Shown here piece after piece: positions 36,612 through 45,989 of a stretch of 64,000 nt of DNA (positions are counted from its first letter, which is position 1; each line of letters starts with the position of its first letter). The notes under the pieces are model-generated. The model was not told the DNA's origin. It was given only the letters and a program-made list of their open reading frames with translations, and made no database searches. This DNA comes from Methanobacterium sp. UBA44 (GTDB lineage Archaea > Methanobacteriota > Methanobacteria > Methanobacteriales > Methanobacteriaceae). The stretch lies in NCBI GenBank assembly GCA_002494885.1, contig DACV01000007.1, positions 11,566 through 75,565 of the forward strand, written 5' to 3'. The position numbers and the translations under genes were made by a program.

Positions 36612-39104
36612 TTAATTTTCTATATTTTTTATTAACTTAGAACACTCTTTTGCAACTTTATGGTTTTTAAATGCCTTTGAAATTCTCCTGATAGCTTCAA
36701 GCGTTCTTATTATTGAATCAAGCCATGAAAATATATCTCCAGCATAGGCATGAATCTGATAATTACGCATGAACTTTTTACTTATATCTACAGGGTCTTT
36801 TTTCATCATACGTTCTCTCATCACTCTTCTTGAAAATTCAGTCTGGAAGCATTTACAGAAAGGTCTATCCTTGCATCTACATGAGAAAAAATCGATCTGC
36901 ATATTGATCAGAGGATCCCTGAGATTTGCTTCAAGTTTGGAAATCACATCAGCAGATGACAGAATGTCCAGGGTGGAATCTGCAAACATTCTGGATGATA
37001 AATTGATTTTAAGAACCTTACTTAGTCTTCGATTAACTCTGTTTGACATATATGCGCTTTCAAACGGCTCAAGCGCAATTGCAGTTTCAAGGGGGTTTTT
37101 ATTTAAGTTTTTCTTAATATACTGGGCGTCTTTATAATTTAAAAATGAAACTGATACAGCTTTCCCAAAAGGAGTTGCATATATAACTTTATTTCTTTCC
37201 TCTACCAACCCATAATCTAACAATATATTAAATGCCTCATCAAAACTAAGAGGTAAATCAAGGTTTTTATATGCCTTGGTTAAATCATCGAAACTTTTAG
37301 CATGCCCAGAAGAAATATCTGCCAGAAATTGTTCAATAACATCATTTTCAGAATAATCTACAAATATTGGATCTACATCACTTTCAAGAAGATTTATGGC
37401 CATGAAATCTTCTGTTTCTTCATCGAATTTCCTTCCAACTTCAGGAATGAGATATATTTTACCAGTATCGTGATATGAAGGCCTACCAGCCCTTCCAACC
37501 ATCTGTGAAAACTCATTATTGGTCAACCATTTATTACCCATGGTTAGGGATTCAAAAATAACCTGTGATGCTGGAAAATCAACACCCGCTGCAAGTGCTG
37601 CTGTTGTAACCACTGTGGAAATCTTTTGATTTGCAAAATCCCTTTCAATCCTATTTTTTTTGGAATAGGAAAGCCCTGCATGATAAGCAGCAGCATTAAC
37701 ATGTCTTTTTTCCAGATAATCTGCAATTGAATGGGTTTTTCTCCTTGAATTTGTAAAAATAATGCTCTGACCATGAAATCCCTTTTCAGAGATATTTTTG
37801 TACTCTGCCCGAGTTATTTTAGCCATGATGTCTTCTTTTTCGTATTCTGACCTTGAAAAAATGAGATGACGTTCCAGTGGAACAGGACGTTTATCATATT
37901 CAATCAATTTCATTCCGAACTCTTTAGCAATTACATCAGGATTTTTTATGGTTGCAGAAAGCCCTATTATTTGTATATCTTTAAAAAGTGCCTTTAGTCT
38001 TTGTATAAGGCCGTTTAAACGTGGGCCGCGCTCTTCATCGTCCAGCATGTGTATTTCGTCAATTACAATAGTTCCAAGTTCACCAAGATCATCTGATTTT
38101 CCTGAGCGCAGAAGAAAATCAAGGCCTTCATATGTCCCCACAATAACATCGGCATTTTTTACATCTTCATCTGGAAGTGAAAGTTCTTCTTTTGCTTTTA
38201 TTCTACTCATACCAACTCTTATTGCTACATTTAAACCTAATTTCCTATATCTCTTCTTAAAATCTCTGTATTTTTGATTTGCAAGGGCCACAAGCGGGGT
38301 TAAAAACATGAACTTTTTACCTTTAAGTGCATTGGGAATTCCTGCAAGTTCTCCAATTAGGGTTTTTCCGCTTGCAGTTGCAGAAACTATAAGGAGATTT
38401 TCCCCTTCAAGAAGACCATTAGAAAGAGCTAATTTCTGTACTGGAAGCAAATATTTTCCCTGCTTTTTCAATACCTTCTTAAACTCATCTGGAACGTTAA
38501 TTTCATCCATACTCATGTTAACTGTATCATCCTTTTCTACTGTAGTTATTTTATCATACAGCGTTAGATCAGGATTTTTTAAGGGATTAAAATTAGGATC
38601 AAAGATGCTTAAAACTTTATTCAGGTCGCCAGAATTATCCAGCATTTTTTTGAAGTTATTAAATGCACTTAAATCAATTGATCTGGATTTTAATTCACGC
38701 TTTATCTCTTCTTCTGCACATTTTCTGCATATATAGTTTTTATGGAATAAATAAGCCACATGGGGATTTATAATTGTTATATATCCTCCCATGGTACAGT
38801 GTTTACAGATCCTTGTCCTTCTATAGTTAATGTTCAAAGAATCAAGCATTTCCTCGATTTCTGCATCTTCGCCTATGATATATACATTTTGCTTCTTTAA
38901 AATCTTTAAGGCTTCGCCAGGAGGAAAAAGAGATTCTTTATCGCCTTTTTTTACTATGAATTTATATGGCCTTATCTGATTATTTATTCTTTTAAGTTTA
39001 AGATAACCATAAAAAAGCGGCTCCCTTCTTGAATTTAACGCTCCATTCGAGCTTCCAATTGGAAATAATTCCACAATCTTTTTGTTACGACGTAAAATTA
39101 TCAT
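36612..39104 (-). CDS. Ski2-like DEAD/DEAH helicase with zinc fingers (ASH-Ski2-like)
   Basis: This 830-residue superfamily 2 helicase has an N-terminal domain with a C4 zinc finger (CKHC...CRKC, about 100-133), then motif I SATASGKTLIGE, motif II DEIHMLDDEERGPRL, motif III GLSATI, motif VI QMVGRAGRP, and a C-terminal region with a Cys cluster (CRCKDRPFCKCF). This plan matches the archaeal-specific Ski2-like helicases (ASH-Ski2/DUF5814) reported to work with RNase J in RNA decay; a DNA-repair role as in Hel308 is the alternative. Its stop codon abuts the stop of the convergent DUF2723 gene with no gap. Confidence 0.85.
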   Translation of the reverse strand: MIILRRNKKIVELFPIGSSNGALNSRREPLFYGYLKLKRINNQIRPYKFIVKKGDKESLFPPGEALKILKKQNVYIIGEDAEIEEMLDSLNINYRRTRICKHCTMGGYITIINPHVAYLFHKNYICRKCAEEEIKRELKSRSIDLSAFNNFKKMLDNSGDLNKVLSIFDPNFNPLKNPDLTLYDKITTVEKDDTVNMSMDEINVPDEFKKVLKKQGKYLLPVQKLALSNGLLEGENLLIVSATASGKTLIGELAGIPNALKGKKFMFLTPLVALANQKYRDFKKRYRKLGLNVAIRVGMSRIKAKEELSLPDEDVKNADVIVGTYEGLDFLLRSGKSDDLGELGTIVIDEIHMLDDEERGPRLNGLIQRLKALFKDIQIIGLSATIKNPDVIAKEFGMKLIEYDKRPVPLERHLIFSRSEYEKEDIMAKITRAEYKNISEKGFHGQSIIFTNSRRKTHSIADYLEKRHVNAAAYHAGLSYSKKNRIERDFANQKISTVVTTAALAAGVDFPASQVIFESLTMGNKWLTNNEFSQMVGRAGRPSYHDTGKIYLIPEVGRKFDEETEDFMAINLLESDVDPIFVDYSENDVIEQFLADISSGHAKSFDDLTKAYKNLDLPLSFDEAFNILLDYGLVEERNKVIYATPFGKAVSVSFLNYKDAQYIKKNLNKNPLETAIALEPFESAYMSNRVNRRLSKVLKINLSSRMFADSTLDILSSADVISKLEANLRDPLINMQIDFFSCRCKDRPFCKCFQTEFSRRVMRERMMKKDPVDISKKFMRNYQIHAYAGDIFSWLDSIIRTLEAIRRISKAFKNHKVAKECSKLIKNIEN

Positions 39105-39292
39105 GATATCAACTGATTTTTAAAATTAGAAAAAATCTATTTAAAGATTTATTTAATTATTTATTTATATCTAATGTAGAAAAATAAATATGTTTTTTAG
39201 GATTATATCCCGAATATTAGTTTTAATTGTTATTTATGTTCAATTTTGCTTTTTTTGAGTTAATAAGAGGATAATACACATTAAATTAAAAA

Positions 39293-39616
39293 TTAATCCC
39301 AATTCTGTGAATTTGTTATGTGCTCTTCTTTAGTGTTATTTTTATTTGTTGTTGAATTTGATACTTTATTTGATGTATTAGTTGAATTAGTGGTGTTAGT
39401 CATGTTGTAATAATGTCTTTTTACATGAACTGGCTCAAATGAGGAATCTTCAATAATTGTTAATTGATCTTCACCATTAAGGGCAAAAGATGAGGGTAAA
39501 ATTCCAGAAGTTATATCGTTACCAGAATTCAGTACATTAACACATGAACCAAACCCAAATGCCACTAAAGATACCATTAAAACTGCAAATAGTTTCCCTT
39601 TTTTACCAGAATTCAT
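39293..39616 (-). CDS. Small secreted Asn/Thr/Ser-rich protein with many N-glycosylation sequons
   Basis: The 107 residues begin with a basic segment and hydrophobic signal (GKLFAVLMVSLVAFGFGSCV), so the protein is exported or anchored. The second half is low complexity, with six N-x-S/T sequons in about 35 residues (NMT, NTT, NST, NTS, NST, NNT). Such a tail is a likely target for archaeal oligosaccharyltransferase. No family is recognised. GAGG lies before the ATG. It is monocistronic. Confidence 0.62.
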   Translation of the reverse strand: MNSGKKGKLFAVLMVSLVAFGFGSCVNVLNSGNDITSGILPSSFALNGEDQLTIIEDSSFEPVHVKRHYYNMTNTTNSTNTSNKVSNSTTNKNNTKEEHITNSQNWD

Positions 39617-39865
39617 TTAAAATTTCCTCTTTTACTGATAATGAATATAGATTTATTTTGAGATTTAAAACTTTCTAATAATTTAATTTTTAATAAACTT
39701 TCATAGAGTTTGGTGAATAATTTTAGATTAATAGTAATACATTTATAATACGTTTTACATAACAGATTGTGTTTAATTAATGTCATCTTAATTTATAAGC
39801 TGTACTACATTTCCAAAATTATTCGTATATTTATTTTCTTTGATGTGGTGTGGTTGAACTATTTG

Positions 39866-39913
39866 CACAGATGTGTAATTAAAAAGTTCCTGAAAGTCTG
39901 TGGCCCAGACAGG
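39866..39913 (+). promoter_or_regulatory. Leader hairpins that can cover a ribosome binding site
   Basis: CACA-GA-TGTG (39866-39875) is followed by GTCTG-TGGCC-CAGAC (39896-39910). The stem is extended by CCT (39889-39891) pairing with AGG (39911-39913), which is the core of the ribosome site for the small gene starting at 39921. A TATA-like aatttataagc near 39790 would give a leader of about 100 bases. Translational control is inferred from pairing only. The rest of 39617-39865 is AT-rich with no gene seen. Confidence 0.4.
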
Positions 39914-39920
39914 TTAAAAA

Positions 39921-40079
39921 ATGCATGATAATGATTTGTTAATGAAGAAATTATCGAAAATATCCACAGAAACATCAGAGAATTTAACGGGAACAATCAA
40001 AAAATTTGAAAAGAAAATATTTTACAGAGGAATATTTAAAAAAGTTGTGGATTCTGAAAGGCGTTTATATTCAGGATAA
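39921..40079 (+). CDS. Small basic protein, 52 residues
   Basis: This small gene was found by eye: ATG at 39921, stop TAA at 40077-40079, preceded by AGGTTA seven bases upstream. The product is helical and basic (LLMKKLSKISTETSENLTG, IKKFEKKIFYRGIFKKVVD), with no membrane segment or known motif. Codon use is like its neighbours. It is followed after 147 bases by the response-regulator gene. Function is unknown; it could be a small regulator or toxin-like peptide, but nothing shows this. Confidence 0.5.
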   Translation: MHDNDLLMKKLSKISTETSENLTGTIKKFEKKIFYRGIFKKVVDSERRLYSG

Positions 40080-40226
40080 AATATTTTAATGAATTTTTAT
40101 ATCCAAAATGAATATTAAAAAGTAAATTTCAATAAGAAGTAAATATAAATAAATAGTAATTAACTAAATTTCTGATCCCATTTAACTAACTATAGTAATT
40201 TAAATTGAGTTATAAGGTGTAAATCA

Positions 40227-41033
40227 ATGAACAATAAACCAATTAAAATTCTTTTAATTGAAGATAATGAAGCTGATGCAAGATTTATAATGGAAATGTT
40301 TAAAGAAATTAAACCTGAATTCAAATTGATACATGCCACAAAACTGAATGAAGGGTTTAAATTAGCCGAATCTAACTCATTTGATGTTTTGTTATTGGAT
40401 TTAAGTTTACCTGACAGTACTGGTTTTGACACATTCAAAAAAACCAATGCAAAAATTCCAGAATTACCTATAGTTATATTAAGCGGTCTTGATAATGAAG
40501 AAATGGCAATTAAAGCTGTTAGGGAAGGGGCGCAGGATTATTTGATGAAAGGTGATGTTAATAACAGAATATTATCACGAGCTATATCATATGCTATTGA
40601 ACGAAAGAATACTGAAAAAGAGTTAATTGAAAGTCAGAATGATTTAGTAAATCTTATCAAGCAATACACCACAGAATTAAAGGATAAAGGTGTTTTAAGC
40701 GCTGAAGATATTCATAAAAGTTTAGAAGTAAAAATCGAAAATTATCAAAAACTTATGAGATCACAGATACATGAAAAAGAAATGAAAGGTGGCGTAAAAA
40801 GCCAGATACAACTTTACAATGAGAGAGTCCCTAAAAGTTTATGGTTAAAGGTTGCAGAAGACTTTAAAAGACAAGATGATAATTTATATGTAAGTGAAAA
40901 AGATATAAAGGTTAAATCTGCTGAAGCAGAAGATTTAGAGGATCTGGTAGAAATTATTAAAGAATTAGGAGAGAGGGGATATTTTGCAGAGGAACATTAT
41001 GTTGTAGACCTTGAAGAAAATATGAATATGTAA
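40227..41033 (+). CDS. Response-regulator receiver protein with unknown C-terminal region
   Basis: The 268 residues start with a CheY-like receiver domain: LLIEDNEADARF (acidic pair E12/D13), phosphoacceptor D58 in LLLDLSLPDS, VILSGLDNEE, and the Lys of QDYLMKGDV. From about residue 130 the protein is helical and charged, with no DNA-binding motif, ending in an acidic tail. It therefore probably signals through protein contacts. No histidine kinase is in the window. AAGGTG precedes the ATG. It converges on glmS. Confidence 0.85.
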   Translation: MNNKPIKILLIEDNEADARFIMEMFKEIKPEFKLIHATKLNEGFKLAESNSFDVLLLDLSLPDSTGFDTFKKTNAKIPELPIVILSGLDNEEMAIKAVREGAQDYLMKGDVNNRILSRAISYAIERKNTEKELIESQNDLVNLIKQYTTELKDKGVLSAEDIHKSLEVKIENYQKLMRSQIHEKEMKGGVKSQIQLYNERVPKSLWLKVAEDFKRQDDNLYVSEKDIKVKSAEAEDLEDLVEIIKELGERGYFAEEHYVVDLEENMNM

Positions 41034-41057
41034 AATAAAAACTCATTTTAGTTAATT

Positions 41058-42836
41058 TTATTCTACAGTGACACATTTAGCGAGATTTTTGGGGTGATCT
41101 GGATCAATTCCTTTCATCACGCTGATATAATAAGATAAAAGCTGTAAAGGAATAACATAATGTATTGATGAAAACATCTCATCAATCTTATCCTCAAATT
41201 CAATCATGTCGTGGGCCTCAGACTTTAGAACCTCATCCTCAGATGATCCAAGACCAATAACATGAGCACCTCTTGCTTTAACTTCTTCGACATTACTTAA
41301 TGTCTTTTCATGACTTTTTCCCGGAGGAGCAACTGCAACAACAGGAACATCATCATCAATAAGAGCTAATGGGCCGTGTTTTAATTCTCCAGCAGCATAA
41401 CCTTCTGCATGTATATATGTTATCTCTTTTAATTTCAATGCTCCTTCCATGGCTGTAGGATAAGAAAATCCCCTTCCAATGAAGAAAAAATCTTTTGCAT
41501 CTTTGTATTTCATTGCTATTTCTTTAATGAGGTCCTCTTTTTCTAGAGCATTGCGCATATAATCTGGAATATTCTGTAATTTTTCCAACAACTCTTCTTT
41601 TCCGCTCATGCAAATTGCAAGAAGATATATAGCTACAAGCTGACTTACATATGTTTTTGTCGCTGCAACCCCAATTTCAGGACCAGGTCTTATGTATATT
41701 ACATAATCAGCTTCCCTTGTAGCTGTACTTCCAACTACATTTACAATTGCAAGGGTTTTTGCCTTATGATTTACAAGTTTTAAAGCCTTAAGCGTATCTG
41801 CAGTCTCCCCAGACTGTGTAATAGCTATTACAAGTGTATTTTCGTCCAGTGCCTCTGCAGAATACCCAAATTCAGATGCAAGTATAACATCAGTTGGGAT
41901 AGCAATTAAACCTTCAAATAGATATTTACCAATGAGTGATGCATGATACGATGTTCCACAGGCTACAAAACAAATTCTATTAAATTTTTTGAATTTCTGA
42001 ACGATTTTTTTAATTTCATTAATTTCCTTTAATGTATTTTTAACTGCCTCAGGCTGTTCGTGGATCTCTTTTAACATGAAATGATCATAACCACCTTTTT
42101 TGGCCATGTCCGGGGTCCAGTCAATAGTAAAAATCTCTTTTTTAATTACATTACCATCACTATCTTTAATTTCAATACCTTCATCGCTTAGAATTACCAT
42201 CTCATGATCTTCAAGATAGATAATCTTATTTGTATGCTCTAAAATGGCAGGAGCATCAGATGCTATAAAATACTCTCTATTTCCCTTTCCTACAATAAGA
42301 GGACTTTCTTTCCTGGCTCCCACTACCTTATTGGGCTCATCTCTGGAGATGGCTGCTATTGCATATGATCCTTCAATATTTCCAATTGCTAGTCTGGTTG
42401 CAGATTCCAGATCATTGCCCATATCCATGTATTTTTCAATAAGATGAGGAATAACTTCTGTATCTGTCTCTGATTTAAACTGGTGACCTTCCTTTATCAA
42501 CTGGTCTCTAATTTCCTTATAATTTTCAATAATTCCATTATGAACAACTGCAATTTTATTTTTACAATCGGTATGGGGATGGGAATTCTCTTTAGTGGGT
42601 AGCCCATGTGTGGCCCATCTTACATGAGCAATACCCATATCTCCAGGTAAATCATCTAAATTTAAATTTTCATGGACATCATCAATTTTTCCGCTGTCTT
42701 TTTTTATTTTTATTATACTTGAAGAAGTAGCAATACCTACTGAATCGTAGCCCCTGTATTCCAGTTTTTTTACGCAATTCAACAAAACAGGAGCAGCTTT
42801 TTTATTATATAATATACATCCTATTATCCCGCACAT
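41058..42836 (-). CDS. glmS: Glutamine--fructose-6-phosphate aminotransferase (isomerising)
   Basis: It makes glucosamine 6-phosphate, the entry point to UDP-GlcNAc used by the nonulosonate and glycan genes here. I set the start at ATG 42836 so that Cys2 (MCGIIGCILY) is the N-terminal nucleophile; the GTG at 42845 is the ribosome site GGTGA. The 592 residues include KLEYRGYDSVG, the glutaminase loop HVRWATHG, and two SIS domains with CGTSYHAS, ITQSGETADT and the end DHPKNLAKCVTVE. All catalytic landmarks are intact. Confidence 0.95.
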   Translation of the reverse strand: MCGIIGCILYNKKAAPVLLNCVKKLEYRGYDSVGIATSSSIIKIKKDSGKIDDVHENLNLDDLPGDMGIAHVRWATHGLPTKENSHPHTDCKNKIAVVHNGIIENYKEIRDQLIKEGHQFKSETDTEVIPHLIEKYMDMGNDLESATRLAIGNIEGSYAIAAISRDEPNKVVGARKESPLIVGKGNREYFIASDAPAILEHTNKIIYLEDHEMVILSDEGIEIKDSDGNVIKKEIFTIDWTPDMAKKGGYDHFMLKEIHEQPEAVKNTLKEINEIKKIVQKFKKFNRICFVACGTSYHASLIGKYLFEGLIAIPTDVILASEFGYSAEALDENTLVIAITQSGETADTLKALKLVNHKAKTLAIVNVVGSTATREADYVIYIRPGPEIGVAATKTYVSQLVAIYLLAICMSGKEELLEKLQNIPDYMRNALEKEDLIKEIAMKYKDAKDFFFIGRGFSYPTAMEGALKLKEITYIHAEGYAAGELKHGPLALIDDDVPVVAVAPPGKSHEKTLSNVEEVKARGAHVIGLGSSEDEVLKSEAHDMIEFEDKIDEMFSSIHYVIPLQLLSYYISVMKGIDPDHPKNLAKCVTVE

Positions 42837-43265
42837 GTATTTCACCAGATGGTGTCTATAATTGTTTTTTACTTGTTAATATTATTATTTTCTTAATTAG
42901 AAATTAAAATATAGCCATATCCCAGTATATTTAATTACAATCATGACTAAAATATAATCTAATTATTTTATCTTTTAATATGGAACCATTCAGTATATTA
43001 GACTATCGTAATATATTTTAAAAAATAAAACCATTTCACTGAATGACTAAAAATTGTATTTTTTTATACTTAATAAGAATACCTATAATATACTTTTTCC
43101 AAAATAGATATTGTAAAATATAAGGATCATCACTTGACTTAACTTTCCTATTGAAAGACTGTGAAGCTATGAATGATAAAAATTATTTATTATGAAATGG
43201 AATTATAATAAAAAGGAGCATTTTATTTATTTAAATAATACACATTAGGTATTGGAGAGAAATAA
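42837..43265. other. Gene-free AT-rich gap with a weak dyad
   Basis: These 429 bases lie between glmS and a rightward gene. CATTCAGT (42987-42994) is mirrored by ACTGAATG (43038-43045), 43 bases apart, which could be chance in such AT-rich DNA. A TATA-like aattataataaaa near 43199-43212 may serve the gene at 43266. No small gene or RNA was recognised. Confidence 0.4.
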
Positions 43266-43988
43266 ATGAAATTGGTATCAGTTGTATTAACTATAATTCT
43301 ATTGATAGCGGCTTACTCATTTTTTATAGTATTAACAGGCCCTATTGAGCCTTTAGGGAGATTAGGCTTCGTTAAGTTCGCTAACCCTGACATGTATCCC
43401 GGACATCCTCATTCCCAACTTTTAGCAAAATATGGTGAAGAAAAGAGATCCAAATGTGTTCTTGTAGTGCACTTTGCAGGGAGTTCCAATTACAGGAGTT
43501 ATTATGAAGGAGAATCTGATATTTACAGCCATTCAGATGGAAGAATCTATATAATAGAACTTGGTTTTATCGATACTCAAGGAACTGGAGCTGCAGATAA
43601 AGTAAATTATTTAGATTCTCTTAAAGTAGCTATATTTGGCATTCCTGACGGCAGGTATAAATTCAAATCAGATGGAGAAATATTTAACACATATGATGAA
43701 GCAATGGAACACGTATACAAAAAGGCAGAGACCCATGGCCAGGAGGGTTCAATACCAATGGTCTGGCATGGAACATCAAGGAGTGAGAATCCAATAATAA
43801 ATCAGGGCTGCGGGTATCCTCTTTATTTCCATATAATGCGTAAAGAATATGGGGTAATTCCAGCATACATATATACATTTACTGGAATGATGTATCCATA
43901 TTTCAAAGACCCTTACAGAACCTTTGAGTTATTTCATTCCCCACAACTACAAAAACTCTATACAAGTGGAGAATTAGATTATACTTAA
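43266..43988 (+). CDS. Membrane-anchored or secreted protein of unknown family
   Basis: This 240-residue protein has one N-terminal hydrophobic segment (VSVVLTIILLIAAYSFFIVL), so it is exported or anchored. The rest is soluble and Tyr/Gly/His-rich, with VLVVHFAGSSNYRSYYEG, a FGIPDGRYKF segment and MVWHGTSRSENPIINQGCGY, whose His, Ser and Cys could be functional, although no catalytic motif is recognised. The ribosome site GGAGAGA is good. It is monocistronic between glmS and purC. I cannot name a family. Confidence 0.65.
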   Translation: MKLVSVVLTIILLIAAYSFFIVLTGPIEPLGRLGFVKFANPDMYPGHPHSQLLAKYGEEKRSKCVLVVHFAGSSNYRSYYEGESDIYSHSDGRIYIIELGFIDTQGTGAADKVNYLDSLKVAIFGIPDGRYKFKSDGEIFNTYDEAMEHVYKKAETHGQEGSIPMVWHGTSRSENPIINQGCGYPLYFHIMRKEYGVIPAYIYTFTGMMYPYFKDPYRTFELFHSPQLQKLYTSGELDYT

Positions 43989-44133
43989 TTTAAAGCCATA
44001 AACTTCTTATTTTTTATTGTAGATATCATATAATATTCAAAGTAGAAAATGGAAAAAATAAAAAGAAGAGTAAATAAAACAGTCAATAGTAATTTAACAT
44101 GTATAATAATGCTAAAATCAGGAGTAAGTTAAC

Positions 44134-44874
44134 ATGAAATCCGAAAAATTAATTTATCAGGGAAAAGCAAAGGGTGTTTACGAAACAGATGATCCTCAAA
44201 AAGTCATAGTAGAATTTAGAGATGATATAACGGCTGGAGATGGGGCTAAAAAAGATAATATCAATGAGAAAGGTTTCTGGAATTCTATAATTTCTGCAAA
44301 ATTATTTGAGATCATTGAAGAAGAAGGAATCAAAACCCAGTACATTGATCTAATTAAACCGGGCTTGATGTTATCATGGAAACTTGAAATGATTCCACTT
44401 GAAGTGATCACCAGAAATATTGCTGCTGGAAGTTTACTTAGAAGATATCCATTTGAGCCAAAACAAACCTTTGATCCTCCAATCATCCAGATAGATTATA
44501 AGAGTGATGAATATGGAGATCCTATGCTCAATGACGATATAGCAATTGCACTGGGTTTAATAGAAAAGGAAAATCTGGAAAAAATCAAAGAAATTACTTT
44601 AAAAATAAATAAAGTTTTAAGGAAATTCTTAGAATCTAAGGGACTTCTATTTCCTGACTTTAAAATCGAATATGGATATGATACAGAGGGAAATATAGTT
44701 CTGGGTGATGAAATCAGTCCAGATACATGCAGATTCTGGGATGCAGAAACATGTGATATTCTTGACAAAGATCTCTTCAGACAGGGAGAATCAGGGGTTA
44801 TAGAAGCTTATAAAAGAGTAGCATCCATAATACTGGATGAAGAAAATAAAAAAAAATGGAATATTGAGTTATAA
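44134..44874 (+). CDS. purC: Phosphoribosylaminoimidazole-succinocarboxamide synthase
   Basis: It joins aspartate to CAIR in purine synthesis. At 246 residues it has the family length. LIYQGKAKGVYETDDPQKVI, RDDITAGDGAKKD, EVITRNIAAGSLLRRYPFE and GDEISPDTCRFWD are the nucleotide and substrate motifs. The ATG follows GGAGTAAG. The purS and purQ genes follow in the same direction after a 124-base gap holding a TATA-like sequence. Confidence 0.95.
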   Translation: MKSEKLIYQGKAKGVYETDDPQKVIVEFRDDITAGDGAKKDNINEKGFWNSIISAKLFEIIEEEGIKTQYIDLIKPGLMLSWKLEMIPLEVITRNIAAGSLLRRYPFEPKQTFDPPIIQIDYKSDEYGDPMLNDDIAIALGLIEKENLEKIKEITLKINKVLRKFLESKGLLFPDFKIEYGYDTEGNIVLGDEISPDTCRFWDAETCDILDKDLFRQGESGVIEAYKRVASIILDEENKKKWNIEL

Positions 44875-44998
44875 AAGATTAAAATCCTTGAAAATTTATT
44901 TTTATTTATTGACTTATAAATAAAATTAATAAGTATAAAAAGCAATCTATGAATTGACTAATATCTTTATCAAATAAATCTTATTCTATGGTGATGAA

Positions 44999-45253
44999 AT
45001 GAAATACAATGCTGAAGTGAAAATAAGCCTTAAAAAAGGTATGTTAAATCCAGAAGCTTCAACCATTCAAAGGGCACTGGCTCTTTTAGGATACGAAGTT
45101 AAAGGAACTGATACAATTCAAACAATCAAATTTACAATTGATGAAGAAGATGAAAAGGTTGCAAGGGAAGAAGTGGATGATATGTGTCAGAGACTTCTAT
45201 GCAATCCAGTAATCCATGACTATGAAATAAAAATAACCCCTGATAATTCATAA
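44999..45253 (+). CDS. purS: Phosphoribosylformylglycinamidine synthase subunit PurS
   Basis: The 84-residue small subunit bridges PurQ and PurL of FGAM synthase. The pattern VKISLKKGMLNPEASTIQRA and VKGTDTIQTIKFTI is typical, with the C-terminal LLCNPVIHDYEI. GGTGATGAA precedes the ATG. purQ starts 19 bases downstream. The large subunit purL is not in the window. Confidence 0.94.
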   Translation: MKYNAEVKISLKKGMLNPEASTIQRALALLGYEVKGTDTIQTIKFTIDEEDEKVAREEVDDMCQRLLCNPVIHDYEIKITPDNS

Positions 45254-45272
45254 TAACACAAAAGAGGAAAGA

Positions 45273-45932
45273 ATGATGAAAGTAGGTGTCATACGTTTCC
45301 CTGGTTCAAATTGTGATAGAGATGTTTATCATGCCCTTGAACTTGCAGGTGGTAAACCAGATTATATATGGTGGAATCAAAAAGATTTATCCAGATTTGA
45401 TGCTATTGTTATCCCTGGAGGATTTTCTTATGGAGATTACCTCAGAGCTGGAGCAATTGCAAGCATAACTCCAGTTATAGATGGGATAAAAGAAGCAGTT
45501 AATGATGGAAAACCCGTTCTTGGGATTTGTAATGGTGCACAGATACTTGCAGAAGTTGGTTTAGTGCCCGGAGTGTTTACAAACAATGAAAACGCTAAAT
45601 TTATCTGTGAAAGGGTTGAATTGAAGGTTACATCCACAAGAACCCCATTTACAAGCATGTATAAAAAAGGCGAAGTTATTAAAATGCCTATTGCTCATGC
45701 CGAAGGAAGATACCACACTGAAGAAATTCAGAAACTTCACGATCAGGATCAGATTGTTCTTAAGTTTGAAGGTAAAAACCCTAACGGCTCTCTTGAAGCA
45801 ATAACTGGAGTTTGCGATGAATCAGGGCTTGTATGTGCTGTGATGCCCCATCCAGAAAGGGCTTCAGAATCAGTTTTAGGATCAGACAAGGGCTTAAAGT
45901 TTTTCAAAGGAATCATTAAATTTAAATCCTGA
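45273..45932 (+). CDS. purQ: Phosphoribosylformylglycinamidine synthase subunit PurQ
   Basis: This 219-residue class I glutamine amidotransferase supplies ammonia to PurL. It starts VGVIRFPGSNCDRDV; the nucleophile Cys lies in VLGICNGAQIL, and the His-Glu pair in MPHPERASE near the end. It has two adjacent ATGs (45273 and 45276) after AGAGGAAAG; either is acceptable. It follows purS closely and precedes the tetrapyrrole genes. Confidence 0.95.
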   Translation: MMKVGVIRFPGSNCDRDVYHALELAGGKPDYIWWNQKDLSRFDAIVIPGGFSYGDYLRAGAIASITPVIDGIKEAVNDGKPVLGICNGAQILAEVGLVPGVFTNNENAKFICERVELKVTSTRTPFTSMYKKGEVIKMPIAHAEGRYHTEEIQKLHDQDQIVLKFEGKNPNGSLEAITGVCDESGLVCAVMPHPERASESVLGSDKGLKFFKGIIKFKS

Positions 45933-45989
45933 AATTTGATTTAAAGCTGTTAATTGATATTTTTAATTTTAAACTCAAGCGGTGAATAC

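Noticed and set aside
42987..43045. 8-bp inverted repeat in the glmS upstream gap as an operator
   Set aside because: Arms are 43 bases apart and short; in DNA this AT-rich it may be chance. Mentioned only in the gap entry.
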